Assembly (NCBI RefSeq): GCF_949987535.1
Contig: NC_080079.1
Span: forward strand, 55,911,000 to 55,974,999
Length of the DNA: 64,000 nucleotides
Reading direction: 5' to 3'
Source: Balaenoptera acutorostrata
Lineage: Eukaryota > Chordata > Mammalia > Artiodactyla > Balaenopteridae
Part shown: one piece after another, positions 24,601 to 31,349 of the stretch
Position numbering within the stretch: the stretch's first letter is position 1
Layout: each line of letters starts with the position of its first letter
The notes under the pieces: model-generated
Databases searched by the model: none
Seen by the model: only the letters and a program-made list of their open reading frames with translations
What the model was told of the DNA's origin: nothing
Translations under genes and position numbers: made by a program

Positions 24601-27600
24601 ACTCTCACTCCTGGGAATCTATCCCAGCAAATAATTTCTCCCCTTTCCCCAAAGGGAAGAATCTGTGTTACAAAAGCTAATCACTGCTCCTTATCTAGGA
24701 TAGTAGAAAAATTGGAAACAACCTAAATGTCCAATATAGGAATTTCCAAAAATACAATCAGGAAGACTATGCGGCAACCTGGAATGTTCTACACTAGGTG
24801 ATGCTGATACGAAAACGCAGACTTCAAGATCACGTGGATACTCTCACCAAGATGTGAAACTATGTGTGACTGCAGACAGGAAAATGGAGCCTGAAGGAGG
24901 GAACACAGTCAAGTTGGGATGCCTTGTGTAGTCTTCTAGAATTTCCATGCAGTTACAAAAGTTTAGTAAATAAAACTGGAAGGGAAAAAAGGTACCACCT
25001 CTCAGCAGTGAAAGTGAAATAGTCTACACATGTTATTAAAACACTAGACTTTCCCTTTCTGACTGCATTGAATTACCAAGAAATGGAAGCAGAGAAACCA
25101 TCTGCACTCAGACCTAGGGATCAGGCTTTGGGGTCTGATATCACATGGACAGAGTTCAGCTCAAATAAAGGCAATTCTCTAACGGTTAGAATGATCCAGA
25201 GTCAACGGCCCATTGTAGGGCCAGACAAAGAGAGTTAAGACCATCCACCCACAAAAATGCCACAAATGGGAGCAAGGGCAGGGAGCTGCCGTTAGGTCCT
25301 TCCGCATCGGACTGGCTTTGCCTCTCTTGGGAAGGGTTAGGGTTAGGGACTGTCTTGGTTTGCCTGGGGCAGTCCTGGGGCACATCTGTTGTTCCGGCAA
25401 AATTCTTAATAACCTCTCTTTCATTCTTAAAAGTTTCCCAACTTGGAGCACAAATTACATGCTCACCCTACTCGTGGGAGCATCTGTTACTTCGGAGGAA
25501 GGGGCCTCAAGCCACGCTGGTCACAGAGCACAAATGTCCATGTTTCTCACCCAGAAACAGGCTGCACATCAGGGTCAGAAATGAATTCCCGCATTTTACA
25601 AGCAGGGAAGCTGTGGCTCAGACCTGCCCTTGTCACTGAGAAGGTCCACAGCAGGGGGGGCTCTCTGTCGTCTGTGCCTACAAGCAGCCTCCGTTTTTCA
25701 CTTTTATTCCACCTCTGAAATAGATCCAGGCAAGGGTTTTATCAGGATCTTTGCAGATTAAACTCAGTGTCTGTGGTGGGAGTTGCAGGCATCATCGGAA
25801 TCATCCCTCGAGAGGATTCACTCAGCAAAACCAGGGAAGCTCAAATTCTCTGTGGAATCAGGTGGGGTGAGAATGAACAAAGAGAAAGGCTGTAAGCCCC
25901 TCCCAGCTTCCTTACTTCTGCAAGTCAAAGTGAGATTCTTTTAAAGAATTTTAATCATAGTAAAGTACACATAATATAAAACTTACCATCTTAACCATTT
26001 TTAAGTGTACGGCTCAGTGGCATTAAGTACATTCACAGTATTGTGAAACCATCACCACCGTCCACAGAACTCTTTCCATCCTGCAGAACTGACGCTCTGT
26101 CCCCATTAAACAGTAACTTCCCATTTTCCCCTCCCCCCAGCCCCTAGTACCCACCATTCTACTTTGCGTCTCTGAAGCAGACTACTCTATGTACCTCATA
26201 TAAGTGGAATCACAGAGTATTTGTCCTTTTGTGTTTGGTTTATTTCACTCAGCATAATGTCCTCAAGATTCACCCATGTTGTAGTATGTGTAGGAACTTC
26301 CTCCATTTTTAAGGCTGAATAATATTCCACTTTTTGTTTATCCATTCATCCTTCGGTAGACACAGGGGTTGCTTCTAGCTCTCAGCCATTATGACTAACG
26401 CTGCTATGAACAAGGGTGTGCAACTATCTCTTCAAGATCCTGCTTTCAATTCTTCTAGGTATATGCCCAGAGGAGAACTGCTGTATCATATGGTAATTCT
26501 ATTTTTTACTTTTTGAGGAACCACCATACTTTTTTCATAGCAGCTGCACCATTATACGTTCTCACCAACAGTGCACAAGGATTCCAGTTTCTCCACATCC
26601 TCGGCAACATTTGTTATTTTTCTGGTTTTTAATAATACCCATTCTAATGGGTGAGAGTGATATCTCATTGTGGTTTTGATATGCATTTTCCTATGTCAAA
26701 GCGAGATTTTGCCCTAGAAACAGGTCTAACACATCCAAGGAATGATTATAATTTTAAAAACCGGGCTTACCTGGTGGCGCAGTGGTTAAGAATCCGCCTG
26801 CCAATGCAGGGGACACAGGTTCAAGCCCTGGTCCGGGAAGATCCCACATGCCGCGGAGCAACTAAAGCCCGTGTGCCACAACTACTGAGCCTGCGCTCTA
26901 AGAGCCCACGAGCCATAACTACTGAAGCCCGCGTGCCACAACTACTGAAGCCTGCGCACCTAGAGCCCGTGCTCCGCAACAAGAGAAGCCACTGCAATGA
27001 GAAGCCCGCGTGCCACAACAAAGAGTAGCCCCCACTTGTGGCAAGTAGAGAAAGTCCAGTGCAGCAATGAAGACCCAACGCAGCCAAAAATAAATAAATA
27101 AATAAATAAATTTATAAAAAGAGAGAAGTCACCGCAATGAGAAGCCCGCACACCACAACGAAGAGCAGCCCCTGCTCGCCGCAACTAGAGAAAGCCCACA
27201 CACAGCAACGAAGACCCAACACAGCCAAAACTAAAATAAATTTTAAAATAATAATAATAATAATAATTTTTAAAAACCAAGAAAGGGTAAAAAGTGCTAG
27301 TGTCCTCAAAATGCTGTGGTGGCAGCATTTTCCTGACATCCCTGTGATAAGATCCCCATGAAGCCCAGCTCCATGTTCACCCAGTAAAACATGCAGTTCA
27401 GAACAGACACAAACACTGCGGGCATCCACATCTCTCGCCTCAACCAAGTATTATTGGTCCCTTGGAAAAATCTCGGCCTTGAAGTTGGAAGGAGACAGCT
27501 TAAAAAACAAAAACCGGTTAGAGTGCTATAGGTGTTTGCTATAAAGAACGTTACCGTGAAAATAATTCTGGACGGGGCAAACTGTTAAATAAAACCTCTG

Positions 27601-30600
27601 CTTGTTCCAGCACCTGGAATCGGTCAAAGAATCAACAGGATGCTTCTGCGTATTCAGACCTGCCTCCGGAGCCCAAGTCCACCATCAAGGCTGTCATCCT
27701 TCCGCTCCACTTGCTCACTGTTCATTCATCGAAACCAAACAAAAACTCTCTGCAAAATGATCCATCTGTGCTTTGCTTCAAAATAATCCAAGGTGGGGGA
27801 AGATATAAATTAAACATGATAGGCTGAGTTGGTAACTTTTGAAGCTAGCTGATGGGAACATGGCAGCGGGGAGTGGGGGGTTCATTATATTCCTCTAGTT
27901 TCGTATTTTCTCCATTTAAAAAAGAAAAGTTCTCTGAGGAGGTAAGGGCTTGGCACATCATCTTATTCATTTTCAGCAACCTTGTGAGGCAGGCAGCAGG
28001 CAGGTGAGAGCAGTATTTCACAAAGAAATCAGCTCAGGTGAGAGTCCAGACTGGCACCCAGGAACCCCCGCTGCACCACGCACTTCCCTAAGGGCTCTGC
28101 GCCCCAATTCTCAAGCCTCATTCCACATTCCCAGCTCCTGTGCAGATGAAGACAGCAAATCTCCGCCTAGAACCCAGCAGGGAGGGGCCGGGCAGCCTCC
28201 CCCTCCTCTCATTTTCCCAACAGAGCTCTCATGCCTCGTTTTCCTGACTGTTCCTGTTTGTCCTGTCCTGTTCTGCCCCAGTGCACACTAACTGAAAAAT
28301 GATTAACTCTCGACCACAGGCACTGCCAATTCTGCAAAACTCCGATAACGTTGTAGCCCCCTTCAATCACCAAGCAGACTTGTTACAATTCTGGATTCAT
28401 GAACTCCGCTATGTGAATCTGGTGCTGCCAATGTATTATATTGGGCAAGTTAGTAAAGCTTCCCAAGAGCAAAGAATCTATCCTGAAGAGGCTCTGAAGA
28501 AACAGAGATTACCAGGGCCCTGGGCCACAGCAGCAGCAGGAGAGTTTCACTCCAGATGCAAAAATCAGGATGAGAGTCAGAGGTCGGGATATAAGGCCAA
28601 GCAAGCACAGCTGGCCAGCGGGCAAGGGGTACAAGAGCCGGGTGGACAAAGTGTCTAAAGTGTCAAACCACCTGCCTAAGCCAGGTGGCCCTCAACTGTG
28701 CACCTGGCTGGGGGCTGGGGACTCCAGGTGAGGCCAGAAGGCTCTCCTCCAGACAGGGAGCAATGCAGGTCTGAGAAGCCACACATCTCAGGGGCGGGGC
28801 AACCACAGTCCTCCCATTAGGAGGGGCCCACAGGGACCACCTCAAATGTCCAGCACTGCCCTACCTCAGGGGCAATAATGAGGCTGCTGGTGAAAGGTTG
28901 TCTGGGCACCAGAAAAGTCCTGCGGTGAATGGCCAAGCCACTGAATCCCACCCTACTTCTCCAGGACAGAAAACCCCCCAAACTTTGAGATAAATCATCA
29001 GGGGGTGATGCTAGAAAAACAAGGGTGAAAGGCTGAGAGACCTTGGTAAGTCGGCCTCGATGTCAAGAGTTCCAGTCCAAATAGGAAATGCCAAAATCCT
29101 CAGTAGAGGCAAATGTGGCATCATGACCACTTATCCTGTGCCTCCTTCTCCATCAGGCCCCACCCAGACACTAGCTGCAGACACTTGGATTAAATGAGGT
29201 TTTAAAACCCTCTGTGCACGGTCATGTCACCGTGCTCTCCTGCACAGAATCAATGTCTGCCTCCCCCTGGACCAATGCCACTGACATGCTCTGATATCTC
29301 CCTTAACCCCTTGACCATCTCCAGCCAGTACCTAATTTCTCTGCTCCTCTTTAAGGCAAGACTCCTTAAAAGAACTGTCATGAGTCACTGGTCTCCACTT
29401 CCTCATGGCCCACTGGCTCCTGGACCAACTCCAGGTGGGTTTCCATCCCCAGCAGTTCTGGTCAAGGTCATACCCTCCACCTTGTCAAAGCCAATGTCAA
29501 TTTTCTGTCTTCATCCTACTCCTCTCTACATGAAGGGCTTCCTCTCAAGGCTTCCACGACACAAAATCTCCTGGTCTTCCTTTTATCTCAGGCCACTCAC
29601 TCACAGCCAACTTTGGAGAGGACTTTCCTCCTCAACCCCACCTCTAGCATCCCCGCCTCGATATTCAGACCCCTCCTCTCCTCAGTCAATACACTCTCCT
29701 TCGATGATCTGGTCACCCCTTCCTCTGATGGTGGCCAAGACTTTCATCTCCAGGATGGCCACTGGTACGGGACACTGACATCTCCATGTGGCTGGCTAAG
29801 AGACCATTCAAACCCTTCTGCCCCAAATGCCCATCTCAGAACATGGGACCACCATCCATGCCTTCACTCTGTAGAATCACTCCAAAATCAGATGACACCA
29901 TCCAACTTATAACCTACCAAGAGTTACTGAAAGAAGTAGAATTCCAGCTACTTACTGGGAACCATACAGTCTTGCATGACATGGCTTCTTCATGCCCGTG
30001 TCCTCACCTGTGTCCCCTGTGCCCTGTACTCACTCAGCTTCAGCCACATGGCCTTCCTTTTGCGTCTTGCACATGCCAAGTTCATTCCTGCCTCAGGACC
30101 TCTGCACATGCTGCTCTCCCTACCTGGAGCTTTCTTCCCAAGACCCCACATAGCTGTGTCTTCACTAGTACTCAGGTCTCAGCCTACAAGCCACCTCTCC
30201 TCAGAATGTGCTTCCCAACCACCCGGCCAAGCGGCTTCACCCGCCCTGCTCTGAGGCTCAGTAGGCTAATACCCCTTCTGATTGAACACCAGCACCACAA
30301 GGACAGGGTTTCACTCCCCTTGTCCACCCTTACCTCCCAGAGCCCAGGACAAGGCCTGGCCCACAGTCCAGTGTGCACAAAGGACCCGGCGGCTGATGTC
30401 TCATTGGGGCATTCCTGGGGTGTGGGTGGAGGGAAACCGACACGCATCTGGGTCAGAGCCCCATCTTCCTGAACCCCCAAGGCTGGGGTAGGGCCCCTTA
30501 ATCTGGTCTTCAATCGCCTTGGCCTTCCTCATCACAGCACCTGACGGTCTACTTTATAATTTATTGGGTTGGCCAAAAAGTTTGTTCTGGTTTTTCCGTT

Positions 30601-30885
30601 TTGAACGGAACTGATTTTCCAGTTTTTTGAACAAACTTTTTGGTCAACCCAATACTTGTCACTGGTTTCATGAGGACAGGACCCTGACCATCAGCCACCT
30701 TACCCAGAGCCTCACGGGGGTCTGGCAAATCAAAAGAACATGAAGAAGCATGATTTACTAATTAAGGACTGCGCCAGGGAACATGGCCACTCTCACCCAC
30801 TCACCCAGAAGACGATATTGTAGCTGAAAAGGAGGTACTTGTACCAGCAGCTGACCTCGGCGTTGGAGTATCTATAATAGTGCAT
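3566..30885 (-). CDS. TSPAN14: Tetraspanin-14 (complete CDS, 8 coding exons)
   Basis: The coding sequence joins 30885-30805, 13874-13824, 12049-11903, 10364-10194, 8144-8019, 6716-6672, 4876-4757 and 3637-3566, giving 270 codons plus stop. Every junction is GT-AG and phase 0. Visible in the protein: TM1 about residues 17-40, TM2 about 61-84, TM3 about 94-115, large extracellular loop (LEL) about 116-231, TM4 about 232-254, and a short tail ending HHF. The LEL has eight cysteines (C153, C154, C170, C180, C186, C187, C200, C221), including the CCG motif and a second CC pair; this is the TspanC8 signature. N169 sits in an NCS glycosylation sequon. C13, C80 and C89 lie beside the membrane and are candidate palmitoylation sites. 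Known family role: TspanC8 proteins bind ADAM10, aid its exit from the ER and steer its substrate choice, including Notch. The wording and 270-aa length match mammalian TSPAN14 as I know it. No disabling change is seen. Confidence 0.97.
3638..4756 (-). other. TSPAN14 intron 8
   Basis: 1,119 bp between the exon 8 donor and the exon 9 acceptor. No recognisable repeat or RNA gene. Confidence 0.85.
4757..4876 (-). CDS. TSPAN14: TSPAN14 exon 8: residues 208-247
   Basis: 120 bp, 40 codons. It encodes the last part of the large loop with the eighth cysteine (C221) and most of TM4 (starting about residue 232). Acceptor CCCTGCAG|CTG, donor CAG|GTTTGC, a weaker donor than the others in this gene. Confidence 0.97.
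5540..5925 (+). repeat. Solo LTR, ERVL-MaLR, MLT1-like
   Basis: From 'tgttaggggctgaattatgt' to 'gcagccctagcaactgatac' this follows the MLT1 LTR consensus as I know it, including 'cctccagaactatgagaaaa' and an internal AATTAAATC poly(A)-like site. It is a diverged non-coding retroviral remnant in intron 7, opposite to TSPAN14. Confidence 0.8.
5926..6671. other. Rest of intron 7, nothing recognised
   Basis: About 750 bp between the MLT1 LTR and exon 7. No repeat, exon or structured RNA that I can support. Confidence 0.5.
6672..6716 (-). CDS. TSPAN14: TSPAN14 exon 7: residues 193-207 (short 45-bp exon)
   Basis: 45 bp, 15 codons (QKVVNTQCGYDVRTQ). It carries the seventh LEL cysteine, C200, in the variable tetraspanin sub-loop. 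Acceptor CTTACAG|CAA, donor CAG|GTGAGAGC. It is easy to miss because no long ORF covers it, but the frame and both junctions join exactly to the exons on either side. Confidence 0.95.
6872..7200 (+). mobile_element. hAT-type non-autonomous DNA transposon fossil
   Basis: 'aggttggcaaactttttgtg' at the start and 'cgtagtctgccaattcctg' at the end are the diverged inverted termini of a common mammalian hAT MITE; the middle has the typical 'caataaaactttatttatgg'. A second copy is at 20923-21139. About 90 bp of the interior is unrelated, possibly an insertion. Confidence 0.7.
7428..7550 (+). mobile_element. CHR-type SINE (short, CHR-1-like)
   Basis: Starts 'ggaattccctgacagtccac' and has the tRNA-derived B box 'ggttcaatccctggtcaggg', ending in an A run. 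It is flanked by the exact 11-bp duplication gggcacccaag at 7417-7427 and 7551-7561, so the boundaries are firm. Lies in TSPAN14 intron 6, antisense to the gene. Confidence 0.92.
8019..8144 (-). CDS. TSPAN14: TSPAN14 exon 6: residues 151-192
   Basis: 126 bp, 42 codons. This is the cysteine-rich core of the large loop: the CCG motif (C153, C154), an NCS glycosylation sequon at 169-171 (with C170), C180 and the second CC pair (C186, C187), six of the eight LEL cysteines in all. Acceptor TTGCAG|AAC, donor GCG|GTGAGTCT. Confidence 0.97.
8145..10193 (-). other. TSPAN14 intron 5
   Basis: 2,049 bp. No young repeat seen. It contains a palindromic CRE (TGACGTCA at 8784-8791) in a stretch that looks unlike its surroundings, and a G-rich run at 9541-9590. 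The long plus- and minus-strand frames here are chance. Confidence 0.8.
10194..10364 (-). CDS. TSPAN14: TSPAN14 exon 5: residues 94-150
   Basis: 171 bp, 57 codons. It encodes TM3 (about residues 94-115, with the FFLELAVAVLAF stretch) and the first helical part of the large loop (helices A/B), charged and rich in D, R and E. Acceptor CCCTGCAG|TTC, donor GCT|GTAAGCAC. Confidence 0.97.
10450..10610 (+). repeat. Probable MIR fragment
   Basis: 'agcacgggctcggcacctaa' followed by 'attagctgggtactccgggc' resembles the MIR core order (trait sentence then 'tagctgtgtgacc'). Diverged; intron 4 of TSPAN14. Confidence 0.4.
11903..12049 (-). CDS. TSPAN14: TSPAN14 exon 4: residues 45-93
   Basis: 147 bp, 49 codons. 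It encodes the rest of the small extracellular loop, TM2 (about residues 61-84, with the GFAGCVGALREN motif common to tetraspanins), the short intracellular loop with C80 and C89, and the start of TM3. Acceptor TTTCAG|GGG, donor TTT|GTGAGTGG. Confidence 0.97.
12050..13823 (-). other. TSPAN14 intron 3
   Basis: 1,774 bp; apart from the hAT MITE no repeat is clear. G+C-rich near 13.1-13.6 kb. Confidence 0.85.
12537..12752. mobile_element. hAT-type MITE fossil with inverted ends
   Basis: Termini 'gcgctgtccac' and 'tggacagagcag' are inverted copies. The interior has 'gcacttgaaatgtggcctgg' and an A+T-rich palindromic centre, typical of this mammalian hAT group. In intron 3. Confidence 0.7.
13824..13874 (-). 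CDS. TSPAN14: TSPAN14 exon 3: residues 28-44
   Basis: 51 bp, 17 codons, phase 0 at both ends. It encodes the second half of TM1 and the start of the small loop (LAGVVFLGVGLWAWSEK). The acceptor follows a long pyrimidine tract (complement of the GA run at 13894-13912); the donor is AAG|GTAGGTGT. Confidence 0.96.
13894..13912 (-). repeat. (GA)n run forming the exon 3 pyrimidine tract
   Basis: Plus-strand agagagaga run is a (CT)n tract in gene sense, 20-40 nt before the intron 2 acceptor at 13875. Length variation here could affect exon 3 recognition. Confidence 0.85.
15162..15209. repeat. Three-copy 17-18-bp tandem repeat
   Basis: Unit 'ctctgaaacagagttc' repeated about three times in a row (first copy with ccgagtcc in place of cagagttc). 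In TSPAN14 intron 2. Confidence 0.85.
15440..15894 (+). repeat. Probable ERV1-type solo LTR
   Basis: The 3' half reads as an R-U5 region: 'cctttaaaaacccttgcctg', 'gcgataaaccttgtacttcc', 'cgagcgaacccaagttcagt' and a terminal AACA, matching class I retroviral LTR style. The 5' boundary is not clear and no coding retroviral sequence adjoins. Non-coding remnant. Confidence 0.6.
15944..16085 (-). repeat. L2 3'-end fragment
   Basis: 'attcattcaacaggcgttga' followed by 'gtgccaggcaccatctcaag' is the complement of the L2 3' end (…gtgcctggcac…tgaatgaat). Confidence 0.7.
16327..16350. repeat. Poly-G tract
   Basis: Runs of 12, 4 and 6 G separated by single C bases. The plus strand could form a G-quadruplex. 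Confidence 0.9.
16400..17845 (+). repeat. L2 LINE fragment, split by a CHR SINE
   Basis: Matches the L2 3' half in order: 'ccttctcagtctcctttgtg', 'gatgatctcataactaacat', 'accttcaaaatacatagcat', then after the SINE 'cactcccttcctcaaaatgc', 'ttagaataaaattcaaactc' and the 3' end 'ctctgagggcagagatgttt'. The SINE at 17028-17328 interrupts it. Reverse transcriptase frame is long dead. Confidence 0.8.
17028..17328 (+). mobile_element. CHR-2-type SINE, full length
   Basis: Starts 'gggcttccctggtggcgcag', has the B box 'ggttcgagccctggtctggg', the long body and an (ATAA)n(ACAA)n tail. Flanking copies of aaaaat/catgtctaga (17014-17027; 17329-17343) are the target-site duplication. Inserted in an L2. Confidence 0.93.
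18074..18100. repeat. G-rich tract
   Basis: Runs of 4, 12 and 5 G separated by T or TT. Confidence 0.85.
18530..18745 (-). repeat. MIR SINE
   Basis: Complement of MIR: 'ttacccccatttttcaaatg', 'ttatttgcccaaaggcacac', 'agctagctggtggcgaagtc'. Confidence 0.75.
19498..19665 (+). repeat. MIR SINE
   Basis: MIR order is visible: 'tggttccggctccaccctgc', 'tttctttgcaaaatggggat', 'ggttgtaggaattcaaagaa'. Confidence 0.65.
19940..20060 (+). repeat. MIR fragment
   Basis: 'tgtggctttgagcaagccat' then 'ttcagtttgccaacctgcaa' matches the MIR core. Confidence 0.6.
20430..20620 (-). repeat. MIR-like fragment
   Basis: 'cttgctcagggtcacacagc' preceded by 'gagggaaatgggcccagggc' resembles the MIR complement. Diverged. 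Confidence 0.45.
20923..21139 (+). mobile_element. hAT-type MITE fossil (same family as 6872-7200)
   Basis: 'taggggtcgacagttccgta' through 'ccgtagtctgccaagtcctg', with 'acagcaggaaagcagccaca' and 'acgtaaacgaacgg' inside, as in the family consensus. Confidence 0.75.
21240..21397 (+). repeat. L1M 3'-side fragment
   Basis: 'tggaatatcccacaacaatg' and 'gcatgaatgaatctcacata' match the L1 ORF2 3' region; cut off at a MaLR LTR. Confidence 0.65.
21398..21747 (+). repeat. Solo LTR, ERVL-MaLR (MST/MLT1 group)
   Basis: 'gatgtccctccaaaattcat', 'gtgatggtatttggaggcgg', 'ccagaacctgaccatgctgg' and the end 'tgttatggcagcccaagctg' follow a MaLR LTR. Inserted among L1 fragments. Non-coding. Confidence 0.8.
21800..22491 (+). 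repeat. L1M fragment, ORF1 region
   Basis: 'atgacctataacaaggaaag', 'actttaaaatagatattgta', 'atgctcaaagatttaaagga' and 'cctcagtgacctgtgggaca' match old L1 ORF1 in order. The 85-codon open frame at 21826-22083 is a surviving scrap of it, not a gene. Confidence 0.85.
22492..22954 (+). mobile_element. Tigger1-like DNA transposon, internally deleted
   Basis: Terminal inverted repeats 'aggcatacctt' (22493 on) and 'aggtatgcctg' (to 22954) with TA at both flanks (22490-22491, 22955-22956). Interior matches Tigger1 ends ('ggttccagaccaccgcaata', 'tgtagtctattaagtgtgca'), but the transposase gene is deleted. It splits the L1M. Confidence 0.88.
22957..23240 (+). repeat. L1M continuation (ORF2 scrap and 3' end)
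   Basis: 'aatcaatgacctaatcttct' and 'ggagatggatggtggtgatg' match L1 ORF2 and an L1M 3' end respectively, so internal deletion is likely. Confidence 0.7.
23290..23515 (+). repeat. L1M 3'-end fragment
   Basis: 'aatcagtggttgccagagga' and 'ctagagggatggaaacgttt' match an L1M 3' terminus. Confidence 0.65.
23521..23645. repeat. (TTCC)n microsatellite with CTCC variants
   Basis: About 125 bp of CCTT/CCTC/CCCT units followed by a short GTAT run. Likely length-polymorphic. Confidence 0.95.
23833..24074 (-). mobile_element. CHR-type SINE, minus orientation
   Basis: Complement of the CHR head ('ggaccaccaggaaagtcccc' end) and B box ('ccctgaccagggattgaacc'). The duplication agaagtgattttt at 23820-23832 and 24075-24087 sets the limits. 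It is sense to TSPAN14 and opposite to the SINE at 26763. Confidence 0.92.
24440..24990 (+). repeat. Diverged L1/HAL1-like fragment
   Basis: 'ctcctgggaatctatcccag', 'ttggaaacaacctaaatgtc' and an A-rich 3' end match the L1/HAL1 3' region. Confidence 0.6.
24995..25935. other. Intron 2 stretch, nothing recognised
   Basis: No gene, young repeat or RNA identified. A plus-strand L1-like A-rich piece may begin near 25000. Confidence 0.4.
25940..26700 (-). repeat. L1M 3' portion, minus strand
   Basis: 'ttaaccatttttaagtgtac', 'ggtatatgcccagaggagaa', 'tcctcggcaacatttgttat' are the complement of L1M ORF2 end and 3' UTR, with the L1 3' end at the low coordinate. Confidence 0.85.
26763..27262 (+). mobile_element. 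CHR-2 SINE with a tandemly duplicated 3' half
   Basis: A full-length SINE (26763-27118, ending in (ATAA)n and aaatttataaaaa) runs directly into a second copy of only its 3' body (about 27119-27240, from 'gagagaagtcaccgcaatga' to 'acccaacacagccaaaac') and an (AAT)n tail. A single target duplication, ataattttaaaaacc-like, brackets the whole (26745-26762; about 27263-27279), so it appears to have inserted as one unit. Confidence 0.85.
27245..27272. repeat. (AAT)n tract
   Basis: Tail of the compound SINE, seven ATA/AAT units. Confidence 0.85.
27280..29220. other. Intron 2 stretch, nothing firm recognised
   Basis: Contains a 119-codon plus-strand open frame (28299-28658) with no recognisable domain, probably chance. 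No CHR SINE. Confidence 0.4.
29240..30380 (+). repeat. L2 LINE fragment
   Basis: 'tccttttatctcaggccact', 'gatctggtcaccccttcctc', 'gccaagttcattcctgcctc', 'ccagagcccaggacaaggcc' follow L2 order, but diverged. The 184- and 228-codon open frames here are L2 residue or chance. Confidence 0.65.
30564..30652. mobile_element. Mariner-type hairpin MITE, 89 bp
   Basis: Ends 'ttgggttggccaaaaagttt' and 'aaactttttggtcaacccaa' are inverted repeats, with TA at 30562-30563 and 30653-30654. The element is nearly all palindrome. It lies 152 bp below exon 2, inside intron 2. Confidence 0.93.
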
Positions 30886-30902
30886 CTTCTGAGAAGCAGG
30901 AT
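30805..30902 (-). CDS. TSPAN14: TSPAN14 exon 2: 5' UTR end, start codon, residues 1-27
   Basis: The acceptor CTCTCTCCACAG ends at 30903. Seventeen UTR bases precede the ATG at 30885-30883. Residues 1-27 form the cytosolic N-terminus (C13 near the membrane) and the first half of TM1, ending at Trp27. The donor is TGG|GTGAGTGG at 30805/30804. The ATG is the only sensible start: it is the first in the exon and gives the family's usual short N-terminus. Confidence 0.96.
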
Positions 30903-31159
30903 CTGTGGAGAGAGGAGGAGTGATAAGACAGTAGGTTCAGTTTCGAAACATCTCCCCAAAACCTGCCCCCCAAGGAAAGAGCAAAGGCAAGATACAGACT
31001 CAGGCTCCAGAAATCTCCAAATTGTCCCCTGTGCTCTTTTACTGGTCCAGACGTGGGATTACTATCAATGGCAGCTACAGGTTAGACAAAAATCAGGTGA
31101 AGTCAACTTTCCATAAACAGCCAAAAGAATAAGAGGAGAATTTTTGAAAGAATGGAGAA

Positions 31160-31345
31160 TGGTGATTTTTAAAAAGTGTGTTCTAAATACCAGGACTTCT
31201 GCTGGGAACCTTCCCAAACATTATCTCATCACCTCTCCATTGGGTATTGATTTCCCCACTTCCTGATGGGGAAAATAGGAGTTCAGGAAGGTCATGTGAC
31301 TTGCCTAACGGCAAGACAAAAACAACAGGGCCCAGGATCTAAACC
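31160..31345 (-). repeat. MIR-family fragment
   Basis: 'acattatctcatcacctctc', 'atttccccacttcctgatgg' and 'gtcatgtgacttgcctaacg' resemble the MIR/MIR3 complement. Confidence 0.6.
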
Positions 31346-31349
31346 AAGG

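Noticed and set aside
28299..28658. 119-codon plus-strand frame in intron 2
   Set aside because: Composition is plausible, but there is no domain, no Kozak context and no splice context. I could not tell it from chance.
29224..30472. 184- and 228-codon plus-strand frames
   Set aside because: They lie in an L2 fragment in different frames with no intact reverse transcriptase motif.
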